Shown piece after piece: positions 40,311 through 49,784 of a stretch of 64,000 nt of DNA (its first letter is position 1; the number at the start of each line of letters is the position of its first letter). Below the pieces are notes generated by a model that had not been told where the DNA came from, did not search any database, and saw only the letters and a program-made list of their open reading frames with translations. The stretch lies in assembly GCF_905163445.1 (NCBI RefSeq), contig NC_053195.1:3152501-3216500 (forward strand), written 5' to 3'. Source of the DNA: Pararge aegeria. Its lineage: Eukaryota; Arthropoda; Insecta; Lepidoptera; Nymphalidae. The position numbers and the translations under genes were made by a program.

Positions 40311-40317
40311 ATGTAGT

Positions 40318-40412
40318 CATCCGACAGGTAAGAGGTGCGCGCCGGGAATCAAACTCGGTCCCCTCCGAAAGTACAGCGCAACCTTTACCCACTCGGCTAT
40401 CACCGCTATTTG
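40318..40412 (-). mobile_element. SINE-B head only
   Basis: GTGCGCGCCGGGAATCAAAC, TCGGTCCCCTCCGAAAGTAC, ACCCACTCGGCTATCACCGC: reverse complement of the SINE-B tRNA-like head. Confidence 0.75.
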
Positions 40413-40419
40413 ATATGTC

Positions 40420-40855
40420 CCACTATATTATATGTCTCCGTTTTCCCTTCAACTTTGTACATGATAAGCAATTATTGCAAATCCTAAGGGCAATGTGTAC
40501 CAAATAGTACCTACTGCATTGAATCGGTCTGAATAAACAACTGTTGTTTATTCAGAACAGATTAATATTTGATGATATTTTGTCACATAATTTAGCAACT
40601 GTAAGTGCAGTGGAATTTCGACCCTAATGCTAATCACTTAAAATCTAAATGATAAGTGCAGCGCCTGCATCAGACGGTCACCGAACCTCACCTGGGCAGA
40701 GCCCTACGTAAATGAGTCGAAACAACTAGACGACGGGCCCTTTGTTGTCTGCATAGCGCTTACATTACTACGAAACTGTACAGTAATATACAAATCTAAT
40801 GCCCGTTCGCACTAAACTTAGAAAACGCCTAAATCGGATGCCTATTTATTTATAA
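40420..40855. other. Unassigned; 16-base inverted pair
   Basis: TCTGAATAAACAACTGTTGTTTATTCAGA at 40530-40558 is a short self-complementary stretch. Otherwise no feature. Confidence 0.5.
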
Positions 40856-40861
40856 GATTCC

Positions 40862-41055
40862 TAGAGAAACCACCGTTTCGGAAGGCAGATTCCACTGTAA
40901 AGAGCCGGCAAGAAACTCAGCAGATTGCTCTTCTCCAACATCATTTTATAGTTTAACAATCTTTAGAATGTTCCTGTTTTTTTGAGAGATGAGAGAGGAG
41001 TGGCCTGCGTCCAAGCAGCCTCGTCGTTAAGGAATTCATCAATATTGTAGTACAA
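40862..41055 (-). mobile_element. LINE-J 3' end, decayed
   Basis: ACCACCGTTTCGGAAGGCAG, GAGCCGGCAAGAAACTCAGC, GAGAGATGAGAGAGGAGTGG, AAGCAGCCTCGTCGTTAAGG: minus-strand end of the coding part plus 3'UTR. Internal deletions; frame broken. Confidence 0.78.
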
Positions 41056-41319
41056 TATACGGTATACAGACGGAAGGACGGACAGGCAGGCGGAAAGTGG
41101 ACGCTTAGTAAAAGGCTCCCGTTGGCACCCTTCTGGTACTGAAACTTAAAGGTCTGAATCAGCTATATCGAGAGCTGTGGTAAATGTATCAATACCGAAT
41201 GAAGGAAATCTGTAGAAGAACCAGACCGTGACAAAGTTGCAATGCGCAAAATCCAGTGTAGAGACCTTTTTTTTATTCAACTTTTAAATTAGCCCTGGAC
41301 TGCAATACCTTATTTTCAG

Positions 41320-41396
41320 TGATTATGCAGTCAAAGATGGTAGCTAGCGCGCTACTATCTTAGAATCTTTTATCACTTATCACAAGGGGAGATTTC
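41320..41396 (+). mobile_element. SINE-C/LINE tail remnant
   Basis: GCGCGCTACTATCTTAGAAT, CACTTATCACAAGGGGAGAT is a weak match to the SINE-C tail. Confidence 0.4.
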
Positions 41397-41397
41397 C

Positions 41398-41515
41398 AGC
41401 TTCTTCTCAGTAGAATCTGCCTTCCGAACCGGTGGTAGAGTCAATACAAACAAACATACTTGACGTTTCAAAAGTGCTTATATTAGGCTTACTTGAAATT
41501 AATGAATTAACTCTC
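41398..41515 (+). mobile_element. LINE-J 3'UTR fragment
   Basis: CAGCTTCTTCTCAGTAGAAT, CGAACCGGTGGTAGAGTCAA, ACTTGACGTTTCAAAAGTGC, TTACTTGAAATTAATGAATT. Confidence 0.8.
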
Positions 41516-42185
41516 TTGTTAAACCACATATCGATTACTTATGGGGCACATCAGCAAAAACAAATTTAACAGAATACAAATAGCTCAAAATAAATTAATT
41601 AAAGTCTTATTCCAGTATGATTTTCTAACACCAACAAATATAATATACAAGGAAACAAAATTACTTAATATTGGCCAAACCTATATCTATAATACTGCTT
41701 TATACATTCTGAAATTACTAAATAAAGACATACATTCTAAAATAACGTTTACAAAAAAATTCAAGTACAAAAACGGGCTTTTCGACGGGCAAATCACCTC
41801 TTATTACATCACAAACCTCGAACTAATACTTATGGCAACAAAAAATATTATCTTGAAGGAGCGCAGATTTATAATAAACTGCCATCTGATATAAAAGAAG
41901 CTAAAACTACGTTTATTTTTAAGAAAAAATTAAAATTCTACTTGATAAATAATATGTCAGTATAAGTCGTTTCCAGTAAACGATGATCTTTGTTTAAGTC
42001 TTATGTTTTTGCTCGGTAATATTTGTGAAACTACCCGATTGTACAAACATTTTCTTTTAGCTGCATTAAGTTATGCTTTATAGATTTATATGTACCTTCT
42101 ATAGTATACGCTCACAACATGTTTTATTTTTAATGTTTTCTCAACTAAGCGAATTTTTTGTAATTCTTTTGAGAAATAAAGATCT
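41516..42185 (+). mobile_element. LINE 3' end with frameshifts
   Basis: A coding end (to 41965) plus about 215 bases of 3'UTR ending TTTTGAGAAATAAAGATCTT. A different family from LINE-J and from the jockey-type copy. A similar ending TGAAAATAAAGATTTTTTTT occurs at 57600-57618. Confidence 0.75.
41520..41965 (+). pseudogene. LINE polymerase C-terminus, two frameshifts
   Basis: Three consecutive frames join to make the family pattern. 41520-41566 reads LVKPHIDYLWGTSAKT. The next frame reads NRIQIAQNKLIKVLFQYDFL, TPTNIIYKETKLLNIGQTYI, YNTALYILKLLNKDIHSKIT. A further shift near 41840 restores YYLEGAQIYNKLPSDIKEAK, TTFIFKKKLKFYLINNMSV and a TAA stop at 41963-41965. H-I-D-Y-x-x-x-x-W-G ... R-I-Q-x-x-Q-N-K and I-Y-N-x-L-P-x-x-I-K are typical of the region after the polymerase domain in several LINE clades. 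Broken, partial, not expressed as an enzyme. Confidence 0.75.
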
Positions 42186-42239
42186 TAAACCACAATTCTG
42201 AATTTTTGAATATTTGATTGCAGTCAAGAGCTAACTTCT

Positions 42240-42560
42240 AGATGTGTATAGCCTCATATTAACCGATTACCGGCCCACTACAGGGCACGAGTCTCCTTCC
42301 ACAATGAGAAGTGATAAGGCCGTAGTCCACCACGCACCCGGTGTGGATTGGTGGACTCCACACACCTTTGAGAACATTACGGAGAACTCTCAGGCATGTA
42401 GGTATCCTCAAGATGTTTTCCTTCACCTTTGAAGCAAGTGATATTTTATTTTCTTACAACGCACATAGGTAACTTAGGTGCGTCCTGAGAATCTAACTCA
42501 GCCCTCCGAAACTAAAGTCGAGCCCCTACCCACTAAGCTATCACCGTTTCATAGTCTTAA
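42240..42560 (-). mobile_element. SINE-B, full length
   Basis: ACCGGCCCACTACAGGGCAC, GGAGAACTCTCAGGCATGTA, TCAAGATGTTTTCCTTCACC, GCCCTCCGAAACTAAAGTCG, CTATCACCGTTTC. The TGATG tail is degenerate. Confidence 0.87.
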
Positions 42561-42777
42561 TAGTAGGCGATAATTCCCTTCAGCCTCGCTCTCCCGACGG
42601 GAAGGTTGATCCACAATAAATACGAGTTATAATAATATTCACGTCATGTCGCCGAGGGCCGCCGATTTATTGCCACATCGATTCCTCGTCTGTGTAGGCC
42701 CACTGAAGTAGCGATATATTACGATAATTAACTTAATTTTGGCGGATACTACCATGGCTTAAAGCATGCTAACTTGT

Positions 42778-43020
42778 GCCAGCGTGCTTCGTCCGCGTTT
42801 GTTACGGTTTATTACAAATACCGTGGGTAAAATTTGTTTTCCTGGGATAAATTACTCCCCTTCCTTTCACCTAACTCTATGTGAAAATTACTCCCCGTCT
42901 TTCCACCTATCTCTATGTGAAAAAATCTCCCCGTCCTTTCAACTAAGTCTATGTGAAAAATCATGATGTTTGGTTGCTTAGTTTGGAAGCTAAGCAAGAA
43001 CATTCAAATAAACATACTTT
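42778..43020 (-). mobile_element. Helitron-like element with internal tandem repeat
   Basis: TGCCAGCGTGCTTCGTCCGC at the 3' tip (minus strand), CCTGGGATAAATTACTCCCC, and ATGTTTGGTTGCTTAGTTTG, matching the order of 4857-5062. Contains a threefold repeat (next entry). Confidence 0.55.
42848..42960. repeat. Three tandem units of about 37 bases
   Basis: ATTACTCCCCTTCCTTTCAC-CTAACTCTATGTGAAA, then ATTACTCCCCGTCTTTCCAC-CTATCTCTATGTGAAAA, then AATCTCCCCGTCCTTTCAAC-TAAGTCTATGTGAAA. At 4950-4985 the related element has only one unit (CTCCGTCTTTTCAACTAACT). Confidence 0.85.
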
Positions 43021-43041
43021 CGCGCTCACATTATTAAGTTA

Positions 43042-43078
43042 GGTTTGCAAAGTAACACTTGCTTTTATCGAACCTACC
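43042..43078 (-). mobile_element. PAL extension fragment
   Basis: TTTGCAAAGTAACACTTGCTTTTATCGAA is a diverged reverse complement of the PAL extension TTGGATAGAAGCAGGCGTTA, CTTTGC. Confidence 0.4.
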
Positions 43079-43084
43079 AAACCT

Positions 43085-43485
43085 TATTAAATAATATTCT
43101 TTAAATATCCCCGTCACAAAATTATAAAAAAGTAGGACGTAAAAAGCGCAAAACAAATAAATTGATAGCATAATAGTTGCGTAAAACAAAATGTTTTTCG
43201 CCATTTTGTTGTGGCGGCCATCTTGGTTTTGAAATTAGATACCCTTATTTAGGTAGTTATGAAATATCTATGTAATCCGCCATTTTGTGGTAACGGCCAT
43301 CTTGGGCGATTTTCACTAAACTTAGCTAAGAACACCTCACCTTACAAACAAAAAAAAAACTAAATTGTAATCGGATACACACACACAGACACGTCAAAAT
43401 TATAACTCCCCGTCGTTTTTGCGTCAGGGATTAAAAACGGACAACCACTTAGTCAGAAATATGATGGTCAAGAACAACTTTTTAT
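43085..43485. other. Unassigned; GGCCATCTTG motifs
   Basis: GTGGCGGCCATCTTGG (43211) and GTAACGGCCATCTTGG (43288) form a small direct pair, a pattern often seen in transposon interiors. GATGGCCGCCACC at 58856 is the reverse complement of a similar motif. Confidence 0.35.
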
Positions 43486-43489
43486 TTTG

Positions 43490-43668
43490 CTGTAAAGAAC
43501 TGCTTTCGCGGTAAACGCAGCGATGGTATCCCACGACAAGGTGGGCGGATGACATCGAGCAAGCCGCTGGACTCAAGCGGCACTAGATCGTGGTATTTGG
43601 AACTCCATACAAAAGACCTATGTCCAGCAGTGGACGTCCAACGGTTGACATGATGATGATGAAAGAAC
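43490..43668 (+). mobile_element. RTE-like LINE 3' end
   Basis: CGACAAGGTGGGCGGATGAC codes for R-W-A-D-D-I-E-Q-A-A-G. After a frameshift, CACTAGATCGTGGTATTTGG, AACTCCATACAAAAGACCTA, TGTCCAGCAGTGGACGTCCA codes for A-L-D-R-G-I-W-N-S-I-Q-K-T-Y-V-Q-Q-W-T-S-N-G-stop (stop at 43646-43648). It is followed by CATGATGATGATG. This is the classic end of RTE-type LINEs. Confidence 0.85.
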
Positions 43669-43839
43669 TGCATAGATTATTAACAGATTGAGTTCTTTAA
43701 CCCTATTTAGCAACAATCATGCCCATAAATAAGTTGCGCCTTATCCAGCCAGGGATATTCCTAATAATTTATCTACACATCGCTCTACATCGCTTAATCA
43801 GTAGGCATCCGCTCTAGGCGATTCTTACAATAAGAAAAA

Positions 43840-44035
43840 GGAGAAGAAGAAGAAATAATGCTTTATTGCAAACAAACATCAAAATATACAAAAATAAAGA
43901 AGAAACAAAATTAAAGAACGTAAATTGTAGGCATGTAAAGGCGGTCTTATTTCTGCAAGCAATCTCTAACAATCTCCATCAGCTTCTTAAGTGTAATATG
44001 ACGGCAAAGTACCACTTTATTTCATCCTACCTTCC
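43840..44035. other. Possible retroposon tail, unassigned
   Basis: AATAATGCTTTATTGCAAAC and AAATTGTAGGCATGTAAAGG, GCAAGCAATCTCTAACAATC resemble a minus-strand LINE tail with a reversed polyadenylation-like signal, but I cannot assign the family. Confidence 0.35.
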
Positions 44036-44039
44036 ATAA

Positions 44040-44260
44040 AATAGTCCGCTGTACATCGCTCGTTTCGTAGCTCCAGTTGTCGCTAAAATATGTTCACGCA
44101 GCGTGGATTAGGGGCCGGCGTGGGCGCGAGCGCTGAGGGTTCCGCCGATATTGCGTTAAGTGTGAGCGGAATTTAAAAAAGGCCTCTTTAATGTCCGCGA
44201 GGGTCGCGATTATGTCGTAAGGTACGCACTGTGCGTACGTTTCCGGTTCATGTTATTTGT
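44040..44260. other. GC-richer unassigned block
   Basis: GGGGCCGGCGTGGGCGCGAG, GAGGGTTCCGCCGATATTGC, GTCCGCGAGGGTCGCGATTA, ACGCACTGTGCGTACG. No repeat match in the window and no convincing ORF. Possible host promoter or exon fragment, or an old element. Confidence 0.3.
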
Positions 44261-44329
44261 ATTGTATGATAACAGTTTATGGGACTCTGATGTAAACATT
44301 TGATACTAATAAAGTCTGAAATCTTTCTT

Positions 44330-44520
44330 CTTCTTAGTCGTTACAGTCTTAACAGAATGGTCGTCATCTGGGTATTGTAGCTCGGTTTACAATCCGTCGC
44401 CAATCTTCTCTAACGGTTGCCTTCCTTGCGCATTTATGTTGAGGAGGCTCGATTGTGGCCTTCACTTGGTTTGTCCATCTCATCGGTGATCTACCGCTTG
44501 CTTTGGTGCTAAAATCTTTG
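44330..44520 (-). mobile_element. LINE 3' end (RWTNQV type)
   Basis: Minus-strand translation FSTKASGRSPMRWTNQVKAT, IEPPQHKCARKATVREDWRR, IVNRATIPR-stop (stop at 44364-44366). G-R-x-x-x-R-W-x-x-Q ... A-x-x-R-x-x-W-R-x-I-V is another RTE/Jockey-like C-terminal pattern. The GACTAAGAAGAAGAAAG end is a LINE tail (plus-strand CTTTCTTCTTCTTAGTC). Confidence 0.72.
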
Positions 44521-44539
44521 CATAAATAAAAATCTAAAG

Positions 44540-44640
44540 TGATATTTCATTGCATAAATTAAAAAACGCGCATAACTATGAAAGTTAGAGGTGCTTTTAT
44601 CGACTTGTTACCTCCGAAGACCAAATCACTAGGCTATAAC
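44540..44640 (-). mobile_element. SINE-B fragment
   Basis: GATATTTCATTGCATAAATT, AAAACGCGCATAACTATGAA, AGTTAGAGGTGC and ACCAAATCACTAGGCTAT correspond to the middle and head of SINE-B in reverse. Confidence 0.6.
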
Positions 44641-44882
44641 TGCTTATGTTAAATACATACGTAGTGCTAATATTACGTGCCCCTAGCGGTAGAAGACGGA
44701 CGGACGTACTCTCACCGTAGTTACATCTATATTTAAACCGCGTCTCTCGTCGCTTGCCCGCTCTATGTAGGTCAAACGATTTCTTTTGTTTTTCATACAT
44801 AACCCACTTTGCGACTGTCCACACTGGAAGCTATACTAACGTAAGCTGGTAAATACTAAGTTTTAAGGTTATGTTATCGCTT

Positions 44883-45192
44883 GACTGTTATCAGTTGCGT
44901 GCGCTTCATACATGCGTAAAAGCACTGCCTACCTTTTTTTTTGTCGTGGTGGAACAGCTTTATGGCTACCTCTGTCCTTTTGGGCAGAACAGAGGTTATG
45001 TGGGACACATTAACCCAAACTAAAAACGACCACGGCATGTCCCTCTCGTCGGCTTTAGTAGACTTTCGGGAAAAGCAGTGCCTACCCTAATTTTTTTAAT
45101 ATATCTCTTACAGTAGAAGGATTTTTGCATTAATGCCATCTTCTTTTGCTTTATGCCTGGACGTATACTATTTGCACGCCACTGACCGCTAT
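44883..45192. mobile_element. MITE interrupted by a LINE fragment
   Basis: MITE 44891-45184, left end CAGTTGCGTGCGCTTCATAC, right end CTATTTGCACGCCACTG; the flanks ACTGTTAT and ACCGCTAT match at 6 of 8 bases. It is of the 29038-29191 subfamily (AAAGCACTGCCTACC). It is split by the insertion 44934-45070. Confidence 0.7.
44934..45070 (-). mobile_element. LINE 3' fragment inside a MITE
   Basis: A poly-T start (poly(A) on the minus strand), then GTCGTGGTGGAACAGCTTTA, AACAGAGGTTATGTGGGACA, ACGGCATGTCCCTCTCGTCG. The flanks AAAAGCACTGCCTACC (44918-44933) and AAAAGCAGTGCCTACC (45071-45086) form a 16-base duplication with one mismatch. Strongly 5'-truncated, family not named. Confidence 0.75.
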
Positions 45193-45233
45193 CTACTTCT
45201 TCTTCGCTGATAAACGACTAAGACACCGGGAGG

Positions 45234-45330
45234 TATCTTTGCATCGTTCGAGTCCATGTTGTACTGACGTGTATCGAAATTTTTTTTCGATACACTTCAG
45301 TCCTACATTGACTCAAACCATGCAAAGATA
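45234..45330. ncRNA. Pre-miRNA-like hairpin (candidate)
   Basis: Arm 45234-45279 and arm 45285-45330 pair at 40 of 46 positions with isolated single mismatches and a 5-base loop. The 5' arm includes TATCTTTGCATCGTTCGAGT, the 3' arm ACTCAAACCATGCAAAGATA. Length (97 bases), small loop and scattered mismatches resemble an insect microRNA precursor or a small MITE-derived hairpin. No other copy was seen in the window. Expression is unknown. Confidence 0.4.
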
Positions 45331-45421
45331 ATTCGCACCCGTATTTATATCAAAATACTAACCAACTCAATGTCATGAACATTGGTTATTAATCAAATAT
45401 AATTTTAACTATTTCTTGAAA

Positions 45422-45485
45422 ACAAATACCCAAATAATTATTAATAAATTCATAGGACTTTATTAATAATTATTTGGGTATTTGT
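45422..45485. repeat. Perfect 27-bp hairpin, 10-base loop
   Basis: ACAAATACCCAAATAATTAT+TAATAAA (45422-45448) and its exact reverse complement (45459-45485), loop TTCATAGGAC. Very AT-rich. A recent foldback insertion or template-switch product. Confidence 0.9.
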
Positions 45486-45489
45486 AAAA

Positions 45490-45850
45490 TCCTAATCAAT
45501 TTAATAAAATGTCTGGCAAAGATGAATTTATAGTTATCAAAGGTTTATAAAATTACTGTAACATTCGTTTTACGTCGCTGTTGATGTCCAGAAGGTTGCT
45601 ACGGATTTCCGGGAAACTGAGATTCTCAGGTATACCAACTTCACGTTGTTCTGCTACGCCAATACACTCCAGCATCCCGTGCATTGTTCATCTGCTTGCC
45701 TCCATACATGCTCTGCAATGAACTATCTTACTGTCTCGACAATACTAATCGAAAACTTTGTATGAAAATAACATGTCACTAGTTAGCCACTGTCATACAA
45801 ATTATAGAATTGGGAGACAAATCTTAGTCTATTATTATTATTATTTATTT
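45490..45850. other. No recognisable feature
   Basis: Nothing supported. Confidence 0.35.
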
Positions 45851-45854
45851 TTCC

Positions 45855-45915
45855 AATACAAGATCGCCCTTGACTGCAATCTCACCTGGTGGTAAGTGAT
45901 GGTGCAGTCGAAAAT
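45855..45915 (-). mobile_element. SINE-C tail fragment
   Basis: CAAGATCGCCCTTGACTGCA, ATCTCACCTGGTGGTAAGTG, ATGGTGCAGTC, reverse complement of the shared SINE-C/jockey 3' end. Confidence 0.7.
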
Positions 45916-45981
45916 ATTCATTATAAAATGTTCTAGACAAATTCTTTTTTTGTTACTTTATTCATAATTAATTAATCACCT

Positions 45982-46055
45982 TCCTGGCGCAGCGGTAAGC
46001 GCTGTGGTATTCTAATTGCACGTTCGATTCCCGGCCAGGGATTTTTGTAGTGAAA
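45982..46055 (+). mobile_element. SINE-C head only
   Basis: CCTTCCTGGCGCAGCGGTAA, GCGCTGTGGTATTCTAATTG and the B box CGTTCGATTCCCGGCCAGGG. The best preserved tRNA-like head of the family here. Confidence 0.7.
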
Positions 46056-46059
46056 TAAC

Positions 46060-47135
46060 AAACATAAAAAAATATAGAATTATCGCTTTCATATCGCTTA
46101 TGCTTTGCTGTATCACCGCCTCAACTATTCCTATGACCAAATTAACTCACGATTCCAGTCTCATTTCCTAGTACGAGTTTGGACATCGCAAAAACTTTCA
46201 TGGTTTGGTCATACAAATACATGTTTTAGTAAAATGAACCTATGTATCTATAATGAGCTATCTTTTATTTAATCAAGTACCGAAAGTTGGTGGTGCGATC
46301 GTATTGATGCAAATCGGTTGTATTGCAGGAAAAAATTGTTTTTTTTTGGCGCTGTTTACCAAATTTTAATCTATTTAATTTTTTTTTTTCATTTGAACTA
46401 ATTCATTGTCATCTTATTATTCGTTGGTCCAATTTATAAAATATCTATAAGTATCTGTTATGAGATAGATACAAGTGCTTTTCAGTTGTTAAACTTCCCT
46501 AAATATATCCAATTTAGTACCTCTAAGCAATATGAAACGACCGCAATTAATTGAATTAAAACTACCGCCGCACCGCCCCGCTTACTCTTGATATGGGATA
46601 CTTCTATTCATATTTTCCCAATGAATACTAGAAATTGGAAAAATCAGCTACGTCATTGTTGTTAGACGAAAAAAAGTCACCGTCCATTCAAACCACAGAA
46701 AATCATCTCCCAATCAGCAAAGTAATATAGTAAACAATATACCTACTCTCAACTAATAACACCTAGCTAAACAAGCAGAAATAAAACGTAAGATGGTTTT
46801 TTGAATCTAATTTATAACCGTATTTTTTGTACTCAGTTCTGTTTGTTTTAGCTGTATGGAAGATCTCGACATCGAGTCCCGATTTATAAAACTATGAAGC
46901 ATCGCCCTAGGGGTACTGCCCGACTGCGGTTTTTTTATTGTTTTCCTCAAACATTTATATCAATTCACAGATTATATTTATTCGAACAACTCACAATTTT
47001 GTTTGTAGCTATAACTCAATTTGTAGCATTATTTTATTACACACGACATAACGAAAGCACGTTTTGCGTTTAGAAGCTTTGTTTCTGTATTTGTTTGACA
47101 TTTTCTAAAATACTACCAATTTTTTTTTATATACC
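46060..47135. other. No recognisable feature
   Basis: About 1.1 kb, AT-rich, with no ORF or family match. Confidence 0.4.
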
Positions 47136-47139
47136 ACTA

Positions 47140-47225
47140 CAGGTCAGTCACCAATCAGCACTGGGCTAGCGTGGTGGACTACGGTCTTAACCCCTTCTCG
47201 TTGTGGGAGGAGACCCGTGCCCTTT
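47140..47225 (+). mobile_element. SINE-B 3' fragment
   Basis: TCACCAATCAGCACTGGGCT, AGCGTGGTGGACTACGGTCT, GTGGGAGGAGACCCGTGCCC. Confidence 0.78.
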
Positions 47226-47456
47226 TGTTTTACCAGTGCCTTCGAAATCATACCTAATACGGGTTTGCTACGGTGTTTAACACGGGGTCGTTTCATATTG
47301 CTTAAAAAATAATGGGGTGATATGGCAAAGACGTGATAGAGATGCATGCAAACAAATGGAGGAGCTTACTGAAAGTGCGAAACTATTATTTTAGATATTA
47401 GGTTAAGAAAAGGATGGGAAAAAGGATTTTAGTAGTAGTAGAGCTTTTATAAGTAA

Positions 47457-47790
47457 CTAGCTGACCCGCGCAACTTCGTCTGCACCAAATCGGTTATTAT
47501 CGGTATTAAAATCTTAAAAAAACCAAAACCTAATTGCAGCGCTACTCCCGGGTCCAGTTTTATTTCCAAACTATATAATACGCGGCCGGGTGGCCCTCGG
47601 CATTTTTCTTGCTTTTAGCATTTCTATACCCGTCGGTAACTTCTAAAGGATCCAATTTGAATAATTTAAATAGGGATTTATATATGTAAATTCCATAATG
47701 AATTTTAATTAAAAAACTTTGTTTGGATAAGTTAATTCAATTGCATCCAGTCAAACTTTCGCATTAATAATATTAGTAGGATGGTAGGAA
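47457..47790 (-). mobile_element. Helitron-like element (variant 3)
   Basis: Tip CTAGCTGACCCGCGCAACTT at 47458, interior ATACGCGGCCGGGTGGCCCT, AATTTAAATAGGGATTTATA, 5' end CAAACTTTCGCATTAATAATATTAGTAGGA. The 5' end is shared with 56898-57115. Confidence 0.65.
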
Positions 47791-47999
47791 TGCATTCGAT
47801 CGTTGTCCCATATGCCTTGCGAATTGCTGTTGTCTGTGAAGAGTTAAGTCCTTTATATGCGACAATATTAATCAGATCTTCAACAAAATTAGACAATACA
47901 CGATTGATAGTACCTATACACTTTCAAATCAAAAAAATTGGTTGCCTGTAAAGTCGGTATACGGGCGAAAGTTTTACGTGACAACGACTTTGAGTGGTA

Positions 48000-48650
48000 A
48001 AATAATTTTAATGTGAATATTCATTAGTATAGTAGGAAGAAGGATGAAATAATAGTAACAATTTAAAACATTTATTTATACAAAGAATTATATTTAAAAC
48101 ATTAATTTATACAAAGAATCTCGCACTGAATTTCATATTAACAAAATTTTATTTTTACCTTTACACATACATACGTATTTATATACAAATATACATACAA
48201 TAACTTGCAATACATTTGCGTACAATGAAACAGCGTTTACTACAAAGGGACGCGTGCCTTTCACTTTTTATGTCTGTCTCTCTCGCTCTTAGGCGGGCGC
48301 GTGCCTCTCACTCGCTCTCATTGTGAGCGCATAACGTGAGCGGAGCGTAACGCAGTTTCTTGAAGTGTCACCCGGCAAACCAATTTATAAGACGTTGTCA
48401 CGTCAAAAATAATTGTTAAAATTGGTTTTACCGGAGCTAAGTAAAATTGATAAAAAATTTCATCCCGTTTCTCAGAGGAAACTTATTGTTTATCGGGATA
48501 AAAAGCTCATATATGTTGTGTAAAAGTATGTGTAAAAGTATCCTATATATTGACCCGGAATATCAGCTACCGCTATATTAAATTTTTTACATTTTTTTCC
48601 TGCATTTTTATGTGGTGTGCAATAAAAGTGTATTAGTTAATTCGTTCATT
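48000..48650. repeat. Probable unassigned transposon
   Basis: GGGACGCGTGCCTTTCACTT, CTTAGGCGGGCGCGTGCCTC and AACGTGAGCGGAGCGTAACG lie between a TTAGTATAGTAGGA start and a GCAATAAAAGTGTATTAGTTAATTC tail resembling the LINE tail at 5405 in reverse. Inner structure suggests a mobile element; no second copy in the window. Confidence 0.35.
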
Positions 48651-48654
48651 CATA

Positions 48655-49395
48655 CACTAAAAAAAGAAAGCCAACTAAGAGAGATTTTCTCTTAGTTGAC
48701 GTTATATAAATTATAACAATTATGATAATAAACATAACAACAAAAGCTGATTAGTTATAGCAGCAAGTTCATTATAGATTGAGCTAACAATGTAGGTATG
48801 TTCATTGATTCTAACAAATAAATACGTTGTTTCTATTATTATTTACTTCTTTGTATGATTAGATCATTTTTAATTATTTAGCTTAAACAAGTACGTAAAT
48901 TGAATCAGTTAAGAATATGCCTTAGTTAAGTAACAATAATAAGAGCAATACAGTTGCCCAGTCCATTGAATTATGATAAACAATCATTATCATCTTATTT
49001 GATGTATCTATGTTCTTGTTAGGCTCGTATGGAATCAAGATGCTTGATCACAACAATCACTATCTTGTTAGGAATAACCAATTTTTTTTTAGAGTGTAGG
49101 TCTTAAAATAAGTAGGGAATAAATGAAGCCGCGCGAAGCTCTAGTATAAAAAGAAAAGCAAAATTCACAAGCCCCCATGCACATTAGCATAAGCATTTTA
49201 TCAATTTTAACGGGAATTCATAAATGAAAATTCGACGCATATTTTCACGTTACACCATTAGGGAAAACCTGAAATCCGGTAATATAATACAAGGCACAGT
49301 TCTTAATTTATGGAAACTTTCGTTATATTTTCACTATTCGATAAATTACTTAACGCAGTTATTTTCTATGCTTTTTTTCGCTCGCTTATATTTTA
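48655..49395. other. Unassigned; 12-bp hairpin
   Basis: CAACTAAGAGA and TCTCTTAGTTG at 48673-48700 form a short hairpin. GAAGCCGCGCGAAGCTCTAG at 49125-49145 resembles a variant Helitron tip. Nothing else. Confidence 0.45.
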
Positions 49396-49398
49396 TTT

Positions 49399-49670
49399 GA
49401 CTGCCGATTGGCGCAGTTTGCAGCAACCCTGCTTTCTGAGCCCAGGGCCGTGGGTTCGATTCCCACAACTGGAAAATGTTTGTGTGATGAGCATGAATGT
49501 TTGTCAGTGTCTGGGTATTTATATGTATATTCTAAGTATTTATGTATATTATTCATAAAAATATTCATCAGTCGTCTTAGTACCCATAACACGAGCTACG
49601 CTTACTTTGGGGCTAGATGGCGGTGTGTGTATTGTCGTAGTATATTTATTTATTATTTTATTTATGGGAA
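49399..49670 (+). mobile_element. SINE-A, full length
   Basis: GACTGCCGATTGGCGCAGTT, GGCCGTGGGTTCGATTCCCA, AGTGTCTGGGTATTTATATG, TATTCATAAAAATATTCATC, CACGAGCTACGCTTACTTTG, GTCGTAGTATATTTATTTAT tail. Reference copy. Confidence 0.93.
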
Positions 49671-49784
49671 CCAAATTTACATTCGAAATAGCTTAACAAG
49701 TCGCGAAGCTAAAGTAGCATATGGTAGGTAATTCGGAGAACCGATAGGCGTTGGGTTCCCAACGGGAATGGCCACCCTGCACCG

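Noticed and set aside
49310..49731. Frames of 68-107 codons at 49310-49731, repeated at 50694-51151 and 61104-61433
   Set aside because: All are translations of SINE-A; the shared peptide text follows from the shared SINE.
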